From positions 310,001-374,000 of the forward strand of contig CAWBGG010000009.1 of NCBI GenBank assembly GCA_963788205.1: DNA of 64,000 nucleotides, in the 5' to 3' direction. Shown here one piece after another: positions 27,945 through 38,390 of this stretch. The notes below the pieces were generated by a model that saw only the letters and a program-made list of their open reading frames with translations, made no database searches and was not told where the DNA came from. The position numbers were made by a program, and so were the translations under genes. Numbering within the stretch: position 1 is the first letter of the stretch; every line of letters begins with the position of its first letter. This DNA comes from CAVVMA01 sp963788205 (GTDB lineage: Bacteria > Desulfobacterota > Binatia > Binatales > Binataceae).

Positions 27945-28850
27945 ATGACCCAGCAAGACGGATCAGAGACGCAGGAGCTTGCCGCTGAATTGAGACATCT
28001 AGTGGAAGCGGCGCGTGACAAGGAGCTAAATGGCGCTCAGATCGGCCAGCTTCTGAGAGCTAAGTGGCCGGACTTTTCGCCAGCCAAGTTCGGCGTCGCG
28101 TCTCTTCGGGAATTTATCAGGGAGCACGTACCTGGGGTACGGGAAATTCGGAGGACGGGGAGCGACATCGTCTACGGACCGAAAGATGCCCCAAGCCGTC
28201 CGTCGAGTGAACGCAATCGCGAAGCGGCTCCAGACCTTTGGCGAGTGTGGATTAGCCCTTCAAGCCCATACAGCATTGGCGTCAACCGCAATACGGGAGA
28301 CGTGCGCGAAATCCTTGTTAGCACCAACGGCAAAGACGAAGCCGAAATCAAACCCGCTCCGGTGGAGAAACATCGAGCCATCGCTGGAGAGTTTCTCAGC
28401 GCTCGAAGCGCGGCACTAGAAGAGCCAACGCGCGCTAGGCTTGCGGAGGTTCTGAAAGACTCGAATGACCCTCGTTGGTGGCAAAAGTGGAACGACATCC
28501 TGAACGACGCCTCCCCGCAGATTAGCCGCAATTGGTTTCTGTACCGGGAACATGTTCTTGCGGAGACTCTAAAAGAAGTTCTCAAGGCAAGCGGCTTGAG
28601 AGATGAGGCGGTGACTCTGGCATTCGAGAAGGTCCAAAATTCGCGGCGTCGTCGAGTACTAACCAGAACGCTAGCCAGGCAAGAAAAGCCCGTATCCGGC
28701 GTGGACGAACACTCAGAGCTTGGGAAGCGCGAGGAACTCATTCGGCTCGTACAGCGGGTTGCTGCTGGTATGACGGAAAGCGAACTTCGTGCTGTCACTC
28801 TGCCGCTGGGTCTCGTGCTGGACAGTTTGCGGAACGAGCCAAAATCCTGA
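27945..28850 (+). CDS. LOTUS/OST-HTH-like domain protein
   Basis: A 301-residue protein. Residues ~8-75 match the OST-HTH/LOTUS winged-helix pattern: LNGAQIGQLLRAKWPDFSPA, then KFGVASLREFIREHVPGV and a terminal strand DIVYGP. That domain binds RNA, including G-quadruplex RNA, in characterised proteins and is often joined to NYN RNases in bacteria. The remaining ~220 residues contain no NYN motifs and are unrecognised (WWQKWNDILNDASPQISRNW is a distinctive block). The ATG at 27945 has GCGGGG just upstream. The next gene starts 13 bp after its stop, so they are probably a functional pair. Confidence 0.6.
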   Translation: MTQQDGSETQELAAELRHLVEAARDKELNGAQIGQLLRAKWPDFSPAKFGVASLREFIREHVPGVREIRRTGSDIVYGPKDAPSRPSSERNREAAPDLWRVWISPSSPYSIGVNRNTGDVREILVSTNGKDEAEIKPAPVEKHRAIAGEFLSARSAALEEPTRARLAEVLKDSNDPRWWQKWNDILNDASPQISRNWFLYREHVLAETLKEVLKASGLRDEAVTLAFEKVQNSRRRRVLTRTLARQEKPVSGVDEHSELGKREELIRLVQRVAAGMTESELRAVTLPLGLVLDSLRNEPKS

Positions 28851-28863
28851 GACCCTTTGCGCC

Positions 28864-29640
28864 GTGGATGTCGAAATCTGGTGCTTCTACCCAGCCGAGA
28901 AAAGGGCGCAGGTAGGGTCTTTTGTGGACGATTTGCGACGGCAATCTGAGCGTCGCGGCTGGAAGTTCTTTCTAAAGCCGACCGTGAAATATTCGGCTCC
29001 GACCGGCCGAACCGTTCATTTGGTTGAGCCAAGAGATGCCGTAGCGTTATACAAGCAAGCCCATCGCGCGCGTGTTGCTACGCTCGGACTCCATCCCGCT
29101 GAAGTCTGCACACATCCGCTCCGGGAATTCGCCATAAGTACGAGGAAGGTAATATCAATCGCCCGCTACGTCCAATATAAGGCATACTCCATCCCACTTC
29201 ACGACTGGAACGCCAACCCCGCAGCCTGGATCGTCGCTTTTGAAAGATGGAACGCCGTAGTGGAATGCGAGGGCGAACACGACCCGCGGTGCCTCCCCTT
29301 CCATGTCTTTCTGGCGTCTGGCGATGAGGAAGGGCTGTCGGACAAGGGTGCACGAGATGCGTTCAATCGCAGGTGGGGTGCAGGTCAATATCGTAACGAC
29401 GCGCAAGACTTGAAGTGGAGTGTCGATAAATCTTACCACGGAACCGAGGAGCTTCACGTAGCCGGGCGTACGCTGCAAAGGGGGTTCCACTGGAACGTTG
29501 AACCTCAGCGACCTCCAGGTAAAAAGAGAATTCACACGCCGATGCAAGAATGGGAAATTCGAGATTACATAAACGTCGGGCCGGACGCCGACATCCGCGG
29601 AAGGCACCCCTTCGCCCGTGTGACGCAGACCTCGAAATGA
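28864..29640 (+). CDS. Unknown protein paired with the LOTUS-like gene
   Basis: A 258-residue protein with no recognised family. It begins MDVEIWCFYPAEKRAQVG from a GTG; no ATG is available before the region of conserved-looking sequence, and an in-frame upstream extension overlaps the previous gene. Features include a Trp/Tyr-rich middle (YVQYKAYSIPLHDWNANPAA) and a basic C-terminus (PPGKKRIHTPMQEWEI). There is no signal peptide or membrane span. Its stop codon lies inside a strong hairpin that probably terminates this two-gene operon. Confidence 0.6.
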   Translation: MDVEIWCFYPAEKRAQVGSFVDDLRRQSERRGWKFFLKPTVKYSAPTGRTVHLVEPRDAVALYKQAHRARVATLGLHPAEVCTHPLREFAISTRKVISIARYVQYKAYSIPLHDWNANPAAWIVAFERWNAVVECEGEHDPRCLPFHVFLASGDEEGLSDKGARDAFNRRWGAGQYRNDAQDLKWSVDKSYHGTEELHVAGRTLQRGFHWNVEPQRPPGKKRIHTPMQEWEIRDYINVGPDADIRGRHPFARVTQTSK

Positions 29641-29669
29641 AATTGCCCGGCCTGGCCGGGCAATTTCAT
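29637..29669 (+). terminator. Strong hairpin terminator overlapping the stop codon
   Basis: A perfect 16-bp stem (ATGAAATTGCCCGGCC and its complement) has a single T at the centre. The TGA stop of the upstream gene is in the left arm. A canonical U-run is missing (ATTATTGG follows), so it could also be an mRNA 3'-end stabiliser. Confidence 0.65.
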
Positions 29670-30116
29670 TATTGGCTCAAGATTTTGAAGCGAGCCTGAA
29701 GTGCGGCTACGAACGGCTCACCCAGCGGTGTCTGGTCGGGCATATCGGAATTGTATAAGGAATTCCGGGCTCGCAGAAGCGCGAACCAGAGATGCGCTGA
29801 GACGCCTGTTCGAGCTGAGGACGCACAGCTTAAGTCCGTGGCCTCCTTCCGAGAACCGAGATGGTTCCGGGATCGTTTTAAATTTATGACCTACCCTCCG
29901 TACTGTCAAGGGCAGGTAAACGCTCCTGCGGTGACTAGCGCCCGCCCACCGCGAACGCCGGCCTGAAGGGGCTCACGCCAAAGATGCGCGGGCCTGCTCC
30001 CTTTTCGGCGCCTGCGCCACAGTGATGCCCACAGGCGATCGCGGAGTGCGGAAGTCTCGGCACCTTTTCGGGGGTCATCGTCCATTTTGCCAAAAAGGAG
30101 ATGCGGGTCACGCTGA
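29670..30116. other. Intergenic stretch, nothing recognised
   Basis: About 450 bp lie between the LOTUS operon and the convergent helicase gene. No frame of convincing composition, RNA gene or repeat was seen. It may include the terminator of the long minus-strand defence cassette, but I find no clear hairpin with a T-run. Confidence 0.4.
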
Positions 30117-33100
30117 TTAGCTCACAATCTCGAAACAGATGAGGCGGAGGTCATCATGAGTCAGGGATGGCGCGGGTCTGTCGCTCGATGGAGGCGGCGC
30201 TGCTGGTTCGCCAAAGCGAGCACGAATTTCCTCGACGGCTTCAAGCAAGGTCTTGATGTCGCTGGTTCGCTGGAACTGGCGATACGCCTCCTTCAGTCGG
30301 TTCGCCTGAATCTTCCGCATCGGCTGACTGACGAATTTGATCGCTTCGACCGCACGCTTCCGGTCTATGTCAGGATGGTTGAGGTAGCCCTGAATCGCCG
30401 TCGTGACGGTCGTCTGAATCGGGTCGAGCGAGCGCGGCGCCGTCTCGCGAGCCTTCTGTTCCTCCACGGATTTGAGCACCTCGGCGATCACCCTTTCTTG
30501 TAGATCGAACACGGAGCCAAACAGTTCGGGGTCTACGACGCGCGGAGTGTCGCGGTCGCATGCGATGAGACTTGCAATGAGGTAGCGGTTGTCGATGATC
30601 GCGTCATTCTTCACGTCGCAGTATTTCCAGAAGTGGAGCTTTTCACCGTTCGCCACCCGGCCCTGGAGGTAGAAGAAGACGCCGCGCGCGTTCGGACGCG
30701 TCAGGCCGGAGTGAATGCCGTCCGGCAGCGCTTCGAGCGCCTCGCGTCCGCCGCCGTCGAGCAGTTCCCGAAGCTGCTTGAGCAGGAACTCGTTGCTCGC
30801 GAGTTCTGTAAACCTCTCCTCCTCTTCGATGACCGAGCCGTCCTCGTCGTGGATGCGGCGCAGCGTGTTGAAGTTGCGAGGATGAACTGTCTCGCCGAGG
30901 ATGCTTTCGTCGAGAAAGCCGGTGGCGTCGATCGTCGCGATTTTGACCGACAGGCTCTCGACGAGCCTGAGCAGCCGCTCCAGGCCGGCGTCGGGAAACA
31001 TGTTGTAGATCCAGAGCCGGTCGAACTCCGTTCCGATACGATCGATGCGCCCAGCGCGCTGTACCATCCGGGTCGGGTTCCAATGCAGATCGTAGTTGAT
31101 CAGGTATCCGCAGTCCTGGAGGTTCTGTCCCTCAGACAGTACGTCAGTCGAGATGAGGATATCTATTTCCTTGTCGCTCTCGGCGAGGTCGAGCGCCTTG
31201 TTCGCCTTGGGCGCGAAGCTCCTGACGATCCGCGTCCGCTCCCGAGCGTCCGCGTCGCTGTCCATCCTCCGAATGTTCACAGCGCCCAACGCCTTCCGGA
31301 AAGTCGCCGCGTCCGGGTTCTCCGCGTTCCCAAGCTGGTTGTAGAGATAGCGCGCGGTGTCCTTGTAGTAGGTGAAGAGGAGGACCTTCTTGCCGCGCAG
31401 GTCCTTACACAGCATCTCCTTGAGCCTGGCGAGTTTCGCGTCCTGGCTCGCCCGAATGTTCTTGACCCGCTGCCAGATGTCCGACAGCGCTCGCACGTCT
31501 TCTTGGAGGGCTTCATGGAGCCGCCGCAGATCGTATTTCGTGTGATCCACGGTCTCCATCTCGGCGAGCGCTTCCCGCGCCTCCTCGTTCTCGTCCATCT
31601 CATCCGCTCGCGAGCGTGGCGTCGCATCATCTTCCTCGTCCTCGGCCGACAGGAAGCGCATCGCGCGCGTAAAGTCAGTGCTTTTCAGGACGCGCCCTTG
31701 CAGGATGTACGACTCGAACGTGTTGAGGAACGACAGCGCACGGCGGACGCTGATGCGGAACGCCGCGATGCTCGACTCGAAACGCTTGAGGTAACGACTT
31801 TTGAAGATTCCGACCAGCGCCTGCTCGCGACCGGCCTCGAACTCGTCAACTTCCACTTCCTTCTTCTTGTAAGCTTCGAGGCTGTAAGGCGCGAGCTTCA
31901 GGTTTTCGATCCCGGAGACTATCTCCTCGTAGATGCCGGCGTATGTCGATTCGAGATCGTAATTGACGGTCCTCAATTTTCGATCGGGAAAATGAACCTT
32001 TTTTCCCGCGATCGTCGCTTCAGGGTAGGCGGTTCTAATGAAGGCCCGAGTGCGGCGGATTACGACTTCTTCGAGCAGATTGAAAAGCGCCAGTGCCCCA
32101 TCGCCCGCGCGAGTGGTCCGGCGCGCGGCGAGAAAGTACTTGTAGAGATCACCGATGCCGCTTGCCGCAAAGTAGCTGCGATCTCCGCCGGTGACGAGCG
32201 ACAATTGATTGTAAAGATCCATCAGGTCGTTGTTGATCGGCGTGGCAGTGAGCAGAATCAGCTTCTTTCGCGCGCCGTCACGTCCCCGGCCGCCATTGGC
32301 GCCGAGCAGACTCTCCAAGGTCGAATATCGCTGCGCAGTCGGGTTGCGGAAGTTGTGTGACTCGTCGATTAGTACGACATCAGCGTCACCCCAGTGCACG
32401 GGGTCGAACTCCTCACGCCCCAACTCCTCCTGAGACAGCACTGATGCGGGAATAGTCGAGTCGCGAAGCTCCGACTCCCAAAGCTCGCGCAAGCTCGCGG
32501 GACAGACGACTACGGCTTTTTGGCGCATATGGTAGGCAAAGTCTTCGAGAAGCTTTTTCCCAATCCACGTCTTGCCGAGGCCAACGGAGTCCGCGATCAT
32601 CACGCCGTCGAAGCGGGCGAGTACCTTGCGCGCCTTCTTGACCGCGTCCTCCTGGAACTCTGCGAGATCGACCGCCGAGCGGGTCGCTTGGGGCTCGGGC
32701 TCGCCGAGTTCGTCCTTGAAGTACTCGAACAGGGCCTTCATATAGACGTGCCACGGCGAATACTCCTTGCGTCCGAACTTCGACGCGTCGAGCAAATCGA
32801 TCAGATCTTGCTTGAAGTCCCGGCCGTCGCTCCATTGGCGCTCGTACCAGGCTTCGAGGTCGATAATCGCGCGTGCGCCTACCTCGCTCTTCAAAAGCTG
32901 GCGGTTCTCCCGCGTGATCCGCTCGCTGGCCCGGGAATCGCTCAGCCAGGACACTGCGCACGCTGCGTCATTGTCTTCGACTTCTGCGGGATCGAGCAAA
33001 ACCTTGTGGGTGAGGTTCAGTTCGCGATTCGAGGTCAGGCCCGGAATGGTGAAGTTCGAGGAACCGACGATCGCGAGAATCGGGCGGAAGCGGTCGAAAA

Positions 33101-33512
33101 GCATCTGCTGGCCCGGACGGTCGGAATAGAAAAGCCAGCACTTCGCGTGCAGAAAGCCCTTCTCGTGGAACCGAACCAGAACTGAGTCACGCCGCAGATA
33201 GGCGATCAAATCTTCGACCAGACGAAGAGTCTTTTCGTTGAAAGGCAGCGCCTCGAAGTCTCGCCGCATGAGACCGCGAATCGCACCAGCGTCGGGCCGA
33301 AGCCCGATCTGCTCACCTGTCGTCGGCTCGGCGCCAAGGATCAGCCGAAGGTTGCCGAGACTACGCAGCCCTTCTCTAAGGAGGCCAAACCCGCCGGCTG
33401 TGAAGTAAGCCGTCGCAACGTCCAACGACTTACTCTGATGCTCGCTTAGAAGCGCCTCCAGAATGTCGGCGAGCCGACTAGTTTCATTGTCGATTACGTA
33501 TGGAACCTTCAT
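30117..33512 (-). CDS. PLD-like nuclease/SNF2-family helicase fusion
   Basis: An 1131-residue protein. The N-terminal ~190 residues form a phospholipase-D-type nuclease domain with HxK in FLHAKCWLFYSD (His122, Lys124) and IVGSSNFTIPGLTSNREL. An SF2/SNF2 helicase follows: Walker A DSVGLGKTWIGKK (309-321), motif II DESHNF (383-388), motif III LLTATPINND, and C-lobe motifs STDVLSEGQNLQ and QRAGRIDRIG. The C-terminal ~300 residues are unassigned. It lies 18 bp after the giant methyltransferase and is the last gene of the cassette, so it is probably the translocase/nuclease arm of a restriction-type system. It resembles DISARM DrmD-type helicases in the core only. Confidence 0.85.
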   Translation of the reverse strand: MKVPYVIDNETSRLADILEALLSEHQSKSLDVATAYFTAGGFGLLREGLRSLGNLRLILGAEPTTGEQIGLRPDAGAIRGLMRRDFEALPFNEKTLRLVEDLIAYLRRDSVLVRFHEKGFLHAKCWLFYSDRPGQQMLFDRFRPILAIVGSSNFTIPGLTSNRELNLTHKVLLDPAEVEDNDAACAVSWLSDSRASERITRENRQLLKSEVGARAIIDLEAWYERQWSDGRDFKQDLIDLLDASKFGRKEYSPWHVYMKALFEYFKDELGEPEPQATRSAVDLAEFQEDAVKKARKVLARFDGVMIADSVGLGKTWIGKKLLEDFAYHMRQKAVVVCPASLRELWESELRDSTIPASVLSQEELGREEFDPVHWGDADVVLIDESHNFRNPTAQRYSTLESLLGANGGRGRDGARKKLILLTATPINNDLMDLYNQLSLVTGGDRSYFAASGIGDLYKYFLAARRTTRAGDGALALFNLLEEVVIRRTRAFIRTAYPEATIAGKKVHFPDRKLRTVNYDLESTYAGIYEEIVSGIENLKLAPYSLEAYKKKEVEVDEFEAGREQALVGIFKSRYLKRFESSIAAFRISVRRALSFLNTFESYILQGRVLKSTDFTRAMRFLSAEDEEDDATPRSRADEMDENEEAREALAEMETVDHTKYDLRRLHEALQEDVRALSDIWQRVKNIRASQDAKLARLKEMLCKDLRGKKVLLFTYYKDTARYLYNQLGNAENPDAATFRKALGAVNIRRMDSDADARERTRIVRSFAPKANKALDLAESDKEIDILISTDVLSEGQNLQDCGYLINYDLHWNPTRMVQRAGRIDRIGTEFDRLWIYNMFPDAGLERLLRLVESLSVKIATIDATGFLDESILGETVHPRNFNTLRRIHDEDGSVIEEEERFTELASNEFLLKQLRELLDGGGREALEALPDGIHSGLTRPNARGVFFYLQGRVANGEKLHFWKYCDVKNDAIIDNRYLIASLIACDRDTPRVVDPELFGSVFDLQERVIAEVLKSVEEQKARETAPRSLDPIQTTVTTAIQGYLNHPDIDRKRAVEAIKFVSQPMRKIQANRLKEAYRQFQRTSDIKTLLEAVEEIRARFGEPAAPPPSSDRPAPSLTHDDLRLICFEIVS

Positions 33513-33530
33513 GTAGCGCGTTTCTAGCCT

Positions 33531-36500
33531 CTAACTCGATGCGGCAAGCGCCTCGTCCACGATCAATTCGTCTTCTTCGTGCAGCTGGTACATACGGAAC
33601 ACGAGCTGATCTATCGCGGAGTCGGTCACGGCCATGCGCATTTTGATCGGAAGCAAAATCGAAAGGCTCCTGTCGTATTCGCCTCGCAGCTTCTCGCGCC
33701 CGGACTCAGAAGGCGTCCCTCCCAATTGGCTCACGTTCCGCTCAAGAATCGACCAGATACGCTCAAATGATTGGTGCGACTCGCCTCTTTGATAATCGCC
33801 CACATAGTTGCGCAGAACCGTCTTTCCAGAGAATGCCTCTAGATCGACGGATTTCGTAACACCCAATAGCGCTGGTACTTTGTGAAGGAAGCTCTTGCCC
33901 CCGGTGCTTTGCGCTTGACGTAGCGCTATCATCTGCTGCGCCAAGTAGCCTACAGCGCAAGCCTGCCGCGTCGAAATGGCTTCAGTCGTGTCGCTGAGCA
34001 ACCCTGCACGCGACAATAGCTCCGTCGCGACCTCCGCGGCGCTCGGAGTATCCACTGCTGCGGCGTCGAGAACTCGCGTGCACACGTCAGAAAACTCTTC
34101 GGTAGTTGAGCGCACGCCGGACTCCACTTTCGGAAAGGGCAGAGCGCCAACCAGATATGCCGGCAAGCTGTTGTTGGTGCTCACAATCGTGACAAGCCAA
34201 TCCAAAAGCCGGCTGTTGAAAATGCCGAGCAGTACCATTGGGTCACACTTGTATTCCTTGAAATAGCAAATCTTATGACCGCAGATTTGCCCGGCTGGCA
34301 AATACGCAGCGATTACCCGCCGCCAATTGTCTATCGCGGCGCACTCCTGGTACACGACGCGCGGCTGTCGGAAGTCAAAGGCTTTCGAGCCGGGTGTTGC
34401 TTCGCGAAGGTACTCTGCCTTCCGGAGGTACATCGGTTCGCCTTGCTTCGCCTGGTCTACAATCTCATAGCGTTGCACGTGCGACCCTCTGAGGATGAGA
34501 GTATCTGTCGGTCTTGTGGTCAGGTATTTCCTGAAAGCCTTGTTGAAAACGATCTCGCCAGATGTCGGGGTAGCGCCGTACTCATGCAGTTTTCCGAGCC
34601 GGGAATTCTCGGCGATCCGCTGTCGTAATCTCCACCCGCTTTCAGAAACTAGGGGAATGGTGAAATTGGTAGGATCTAGAGTCTCGATTGAGCGACTCTC
34701 TGTCGTGTAGGCACGGGAGCCGTCGTTGATTTCGGCACCGCGATGAACGGCCAATTCGAAACGATCCGGCGAACAGTTCGGTTCCATCAGGTATACGCAG
34801 GTGGGCAGCTTGGCGTCGCGGAATATCCGTCGGCGAGGGTCGTCCTTTTGGGGGAATGCCTCGACTCGTACAAGGCGGTTTGAAGTGAGCAACCATCTCC
34901 GCAGCGATCGGGTAAATTGATCCGCTAGCAAGGACATCGGGACAATAAAGCTCTGGCGCCCATGGGATTTGACCAGAGTTGCGGCGCGAAGGATGAAGAA
35001 GTGATACCAGTTCAATCTTCCTGAACCTGCCGAGAAGTAGCTCTTTTGCCCATTGAGAAAGTCGATCTCGTTGCAGCCGCCGGCGCCGAGCGTCGTCTCC
35101 GAAAGTTCGTCAAATGGGGGATTTCCGAGTACCGCGTCGAACCCCGCGCCTTCGATATATCCCATAGCTCGCTCGGTGCCAGGGCGGGCGCCGTAGAACA
35201 CCTCGGGGAATTCGAGTTCCCAGTGGAAGAAACGCTTTTGCTGCCCGGCCAAAAGGGCCGCCTCTGCGATCCGCTGTTCACGTGCGGGCATCGCGGCAAG
35301 CGCCTTCTCGATGGCGACCGGAGCGCGCGCCCTTACAAAAGAATCGGTTTCGCGGGCCTTCAGAAACGCAATTACAGGCGAATCGACAGCACCGCTTTTC
35401 CCGCGTGGCTTCTTGGCCCCAGCGTTGCCGAACCATTGGCTCGTGTATACATCGAGGATTCGCTTGAACGGCGCGAGCGCCCCAGACGCCCTGCCGTATT
35501 CGGCCTTCGATTCCCCGACCTGTGCAGAGGTCACGTCCGAAAGCTCGCCGACGTGACGCATCAGATCGGTCGCGAGCATCAGGCCGGCAAACCAGTTCCC
35601 GAACAACGAACCCTGTCGCAACTCGTCGTGCGCGTCCGCCACTCTGACGCCGATCAACGAATTTCCGCACCGCATGTGATGGTCAAGGAACGACAGCGGC
35701 GCACCGAGCGTGAAGCAATGGAGCCATAGCGAGACCTTCGCTAGCTCAACCGCCATCGGGTTCAGATCAACGCCGTAGATGGACCGCTTCAAGACGTGGC
35801 GCTTGAGCAAGTTCACGTCCGTCAGGCGCCGCTCGTCGATCGTAATTCCCTGCTCGTCCATCTGATCGACGATGGTGCGGCGCACGAGGTCGAGATGGGC
35901 GGTAACAGGGTTCCACGGGAACGAGTTCAGGAAGTCGAGCATCCTATCCGTGATGTAATCGACCGTCTCGACGAGGAAATGGCCGGAGCCCATCGCCGGG
36001 TCGAGCACCTTGATGTCGAAGAGATCGTGGACGAGGCCCCGCCATCGATGCTCGACCGCCGGTCCCGTCTCGTATTTGCTGGGCTTCTCGCCTTTGGCCT
36101 TCGCCATCAGCGTTTGATCGCGATGCCACTGCCCCGCTTCCCGGAGCTTCGGGCGCATCGCCCCGAACTTTTCCGCGACGACGGGGCCGACGGCGTGCTC
36201 GACGATGTAGCTCACGATGTGATCGGGCGTGTAGTAGGAGCCGGACGCCTTGCGCTCGCCCTTGTCGTTCTCGAGGTGGACCTGGCCCTTCCTGACGACG
36301 CGGCCCTGTGCCTCGGCACGCTCTCGCTCGCGATCGCTCAGGTCCTTGAACGGTACGTAGAGGTCGTGGCCCTTCTCCTTGACGATCGCTTTCTTCTCGA
36401 TCGCGATTCGAAGCTTGAACTCAAGCAGCCCCTCGTAGATCGAGCCGAGCTGGCGAACGCCGAGAGATTTGAAATCGATCGGAGCTAGTTGATGGGTTTT

Positions 36501-38298
36501 CGGGTCTTCGTCGCGCGCGAGCAGGTCGAGGGCGCGGGCGAGGCAAGGGTCACTGAGCCTATTGGCTTTGAGGAACCGCGCCGCCGCCGCTTCGGCGCTT
36601 TCATCATCGCGACCCGGCGAACTGATAAATAGCCCACCGTTGTAGGTCGGAACGTTCAGATCGGAGTTGCCTTCGTCGATGACCTTGAAAAGGCGGGCGA
36701 GACGACCGTAGAGGGCATAGTTGTCCCCATCGTAATGCTTCTTGAGCTTGTCTTCCGTCGCTACCAGCAACAGGCCGGCGTCCTGCGCAATCTCGCCCTT
36801 GAGGTTCGTGATGCTCACCTCCAGGTAGTCGCGGGCCTCGCCGCGCACGGGCAGCAGATCGCGCGCCTCGGCGTAGAGCAGGAAGAGCAGCCGGTACAGC
36901 AGCGTGAGGACGCCCTGGAAGACCTCGTCCAGGCGTTCCTGCGGAAGGTCGGCGTCGCGCCCCTCGCGCTCGTGGATGTTCGCGATGAAGCCTTCGGCCA
37001 GAATCGGAAAGATGTCCTCGAAGACACGTCGCTTCAGGCTTTCGCCCAGCTCGGCGGCATATTGGCGACTGCCCTCGAAGAGCCGGTCGAGCAGACAGGC
37101 GGCCTTGCCGTTCTCTCCGGTTGGCGCTCGTTCAAACGCGCGTGACCGGAAAAGCAGCCAGAAGTAGCGGAACCCATCGGCGGGGCCATCGGGGTGCGGC
37201 GCCGCGCGTCCGAGCGCCTCGTCGAGGTCGATCTCGTAGTAATTGCTCGCGCGTGAAGGAGCGCGTTGACAGTACAGCCGCCACAGCTTGCCATTCGTGA
37301 TGACGATCCACTCCGCCTTGTCCAGCAGGCTGACGACGCGCTGCCCGGGATTGTGCTCGGGCGTCTCGGTGTCGAGCCTATCGTCCTTGCCGTCGAGGAA
37401 ACGGCCCCACGGATAGGCGATGCACAGGGCCAGCGGCGCCTCTTCGCCGCTCCGCCTCTGCGAATAGAGGCGGAAATCGGGCTCGTCGGCTGCGCTGCTG
37501 CTCGCGGCCTGGATCACTCTGAACCCGAGTTCGCTCAGAACTGGCTCTAGCAAGGCCGCCCGGACGACCGATGCCTTTGTCGCGCCGCCGGCGAAGCCCG
37601 GAAGCGCGACCTCGTAAATTTTGCGTAGGCGCTTGTACGCCGGCTTCGGGTCTTCCTTCCACTCCGGGAAGTCGTCGGTCGAGTTCGGCAGCCGTTCCTT
37701 GAGGAAGTAGTCGGAGAACAGCGCGCGGTTGTTGAAATGGTCCTCCGACCAATAGGCTACGGAATACGCGGCTGCGAGCTTATCGTATTGAGCGAACGCG
37801 TCGGATCCGGTCCAGGTGAAACGGCGCAGAACCCGAAGCTGGACGCGCTCAGGCTTGCGCCGCTCGACGCTCAGGATACGCGGGCGGATCTTCGGCTGTG
37901 GAGTTCCGATAGTGGTTGACTCCTTGGCGGGCTCTCTTTCGACCAGGACAAAATCGATACGATCGAAGTCTTTGGTCAGGACGAGCAGAAAATTGCCGGC
38001 GCGGTTTCGGAACGCGCCCGCGAGCCCGCGCGCATCAGCGACGGTCACGCTCGCAAGCTGAAACAGATAAATCTGAAGAAAGCCATCGTTGTCGGCGATC
38101 AGCTCGATCTTCTTGATGCGGCGCAGGAGAGCGTCGGAAGTAATGCCGAGATTGCCGGGCGTCTGAACCGTTCGCGGATTCGTGTTGTATCCGAGCCGGC
38201 CGAAAAACGCGGCGATCCCGTCAGGATCGCTCAGGACCTGGATGTCCTCGGCGCGAAGTTCAACGTCGTGCTGAATCAGGCTGCACCTCTTCCGTCAT
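33531..38298 (-). CDS. Very large Eco57I/type IIG-like adenine-specific DNA methyltransferase, 5' end disrupted
   Basis: About 1,588 residues if repaired. SAM motif I is VLDPAMGSGHFLVE (near 36,000) and catalytic motif IV is GNPPFDEL (near 35,120), which marks N6-adenine methylation. SGSYYTPDHIVSYIVEHAVG precedes motif I as in type IIG/BREX-like enzymes, and a target-recognition-like C-terminus follows. The first GTG in frame is at 38048, yet clear protein sequence (HDVELRAEDIQVLSD, then NLGITSDALLRRIKKIELIA) extends ~80 codons upstream with no ATG/GTG/TTG. An ATG at 38296-38298 opens MTEEVQ and would join this frame if one base near 38279 were removed. It is either frameshifted or mis-sequenced. 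Confidence 0.85.
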
Positions 38299-38390
38299 TT
38301 TGCCAAATTATCGAACAGTACGCGGAGGAGTGCCAGAGTGCCGCCTTGGGCAGAAGAGCTGAGGGGTTGACGAACGACCGCCCGAAGTCT

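Noticed and set aside
30117..38298. Calling the methyltransferase/helicase pair a DISARM system
   Set aside because: A SNF2 helicase and an adenine methyltransferase with PLD motifs recall DrmD, DrmMI and DrmC. However, the core DUF1998 (DrmB) and DrmA helicase genes are not in the island, and PLD is fused to the helicase.
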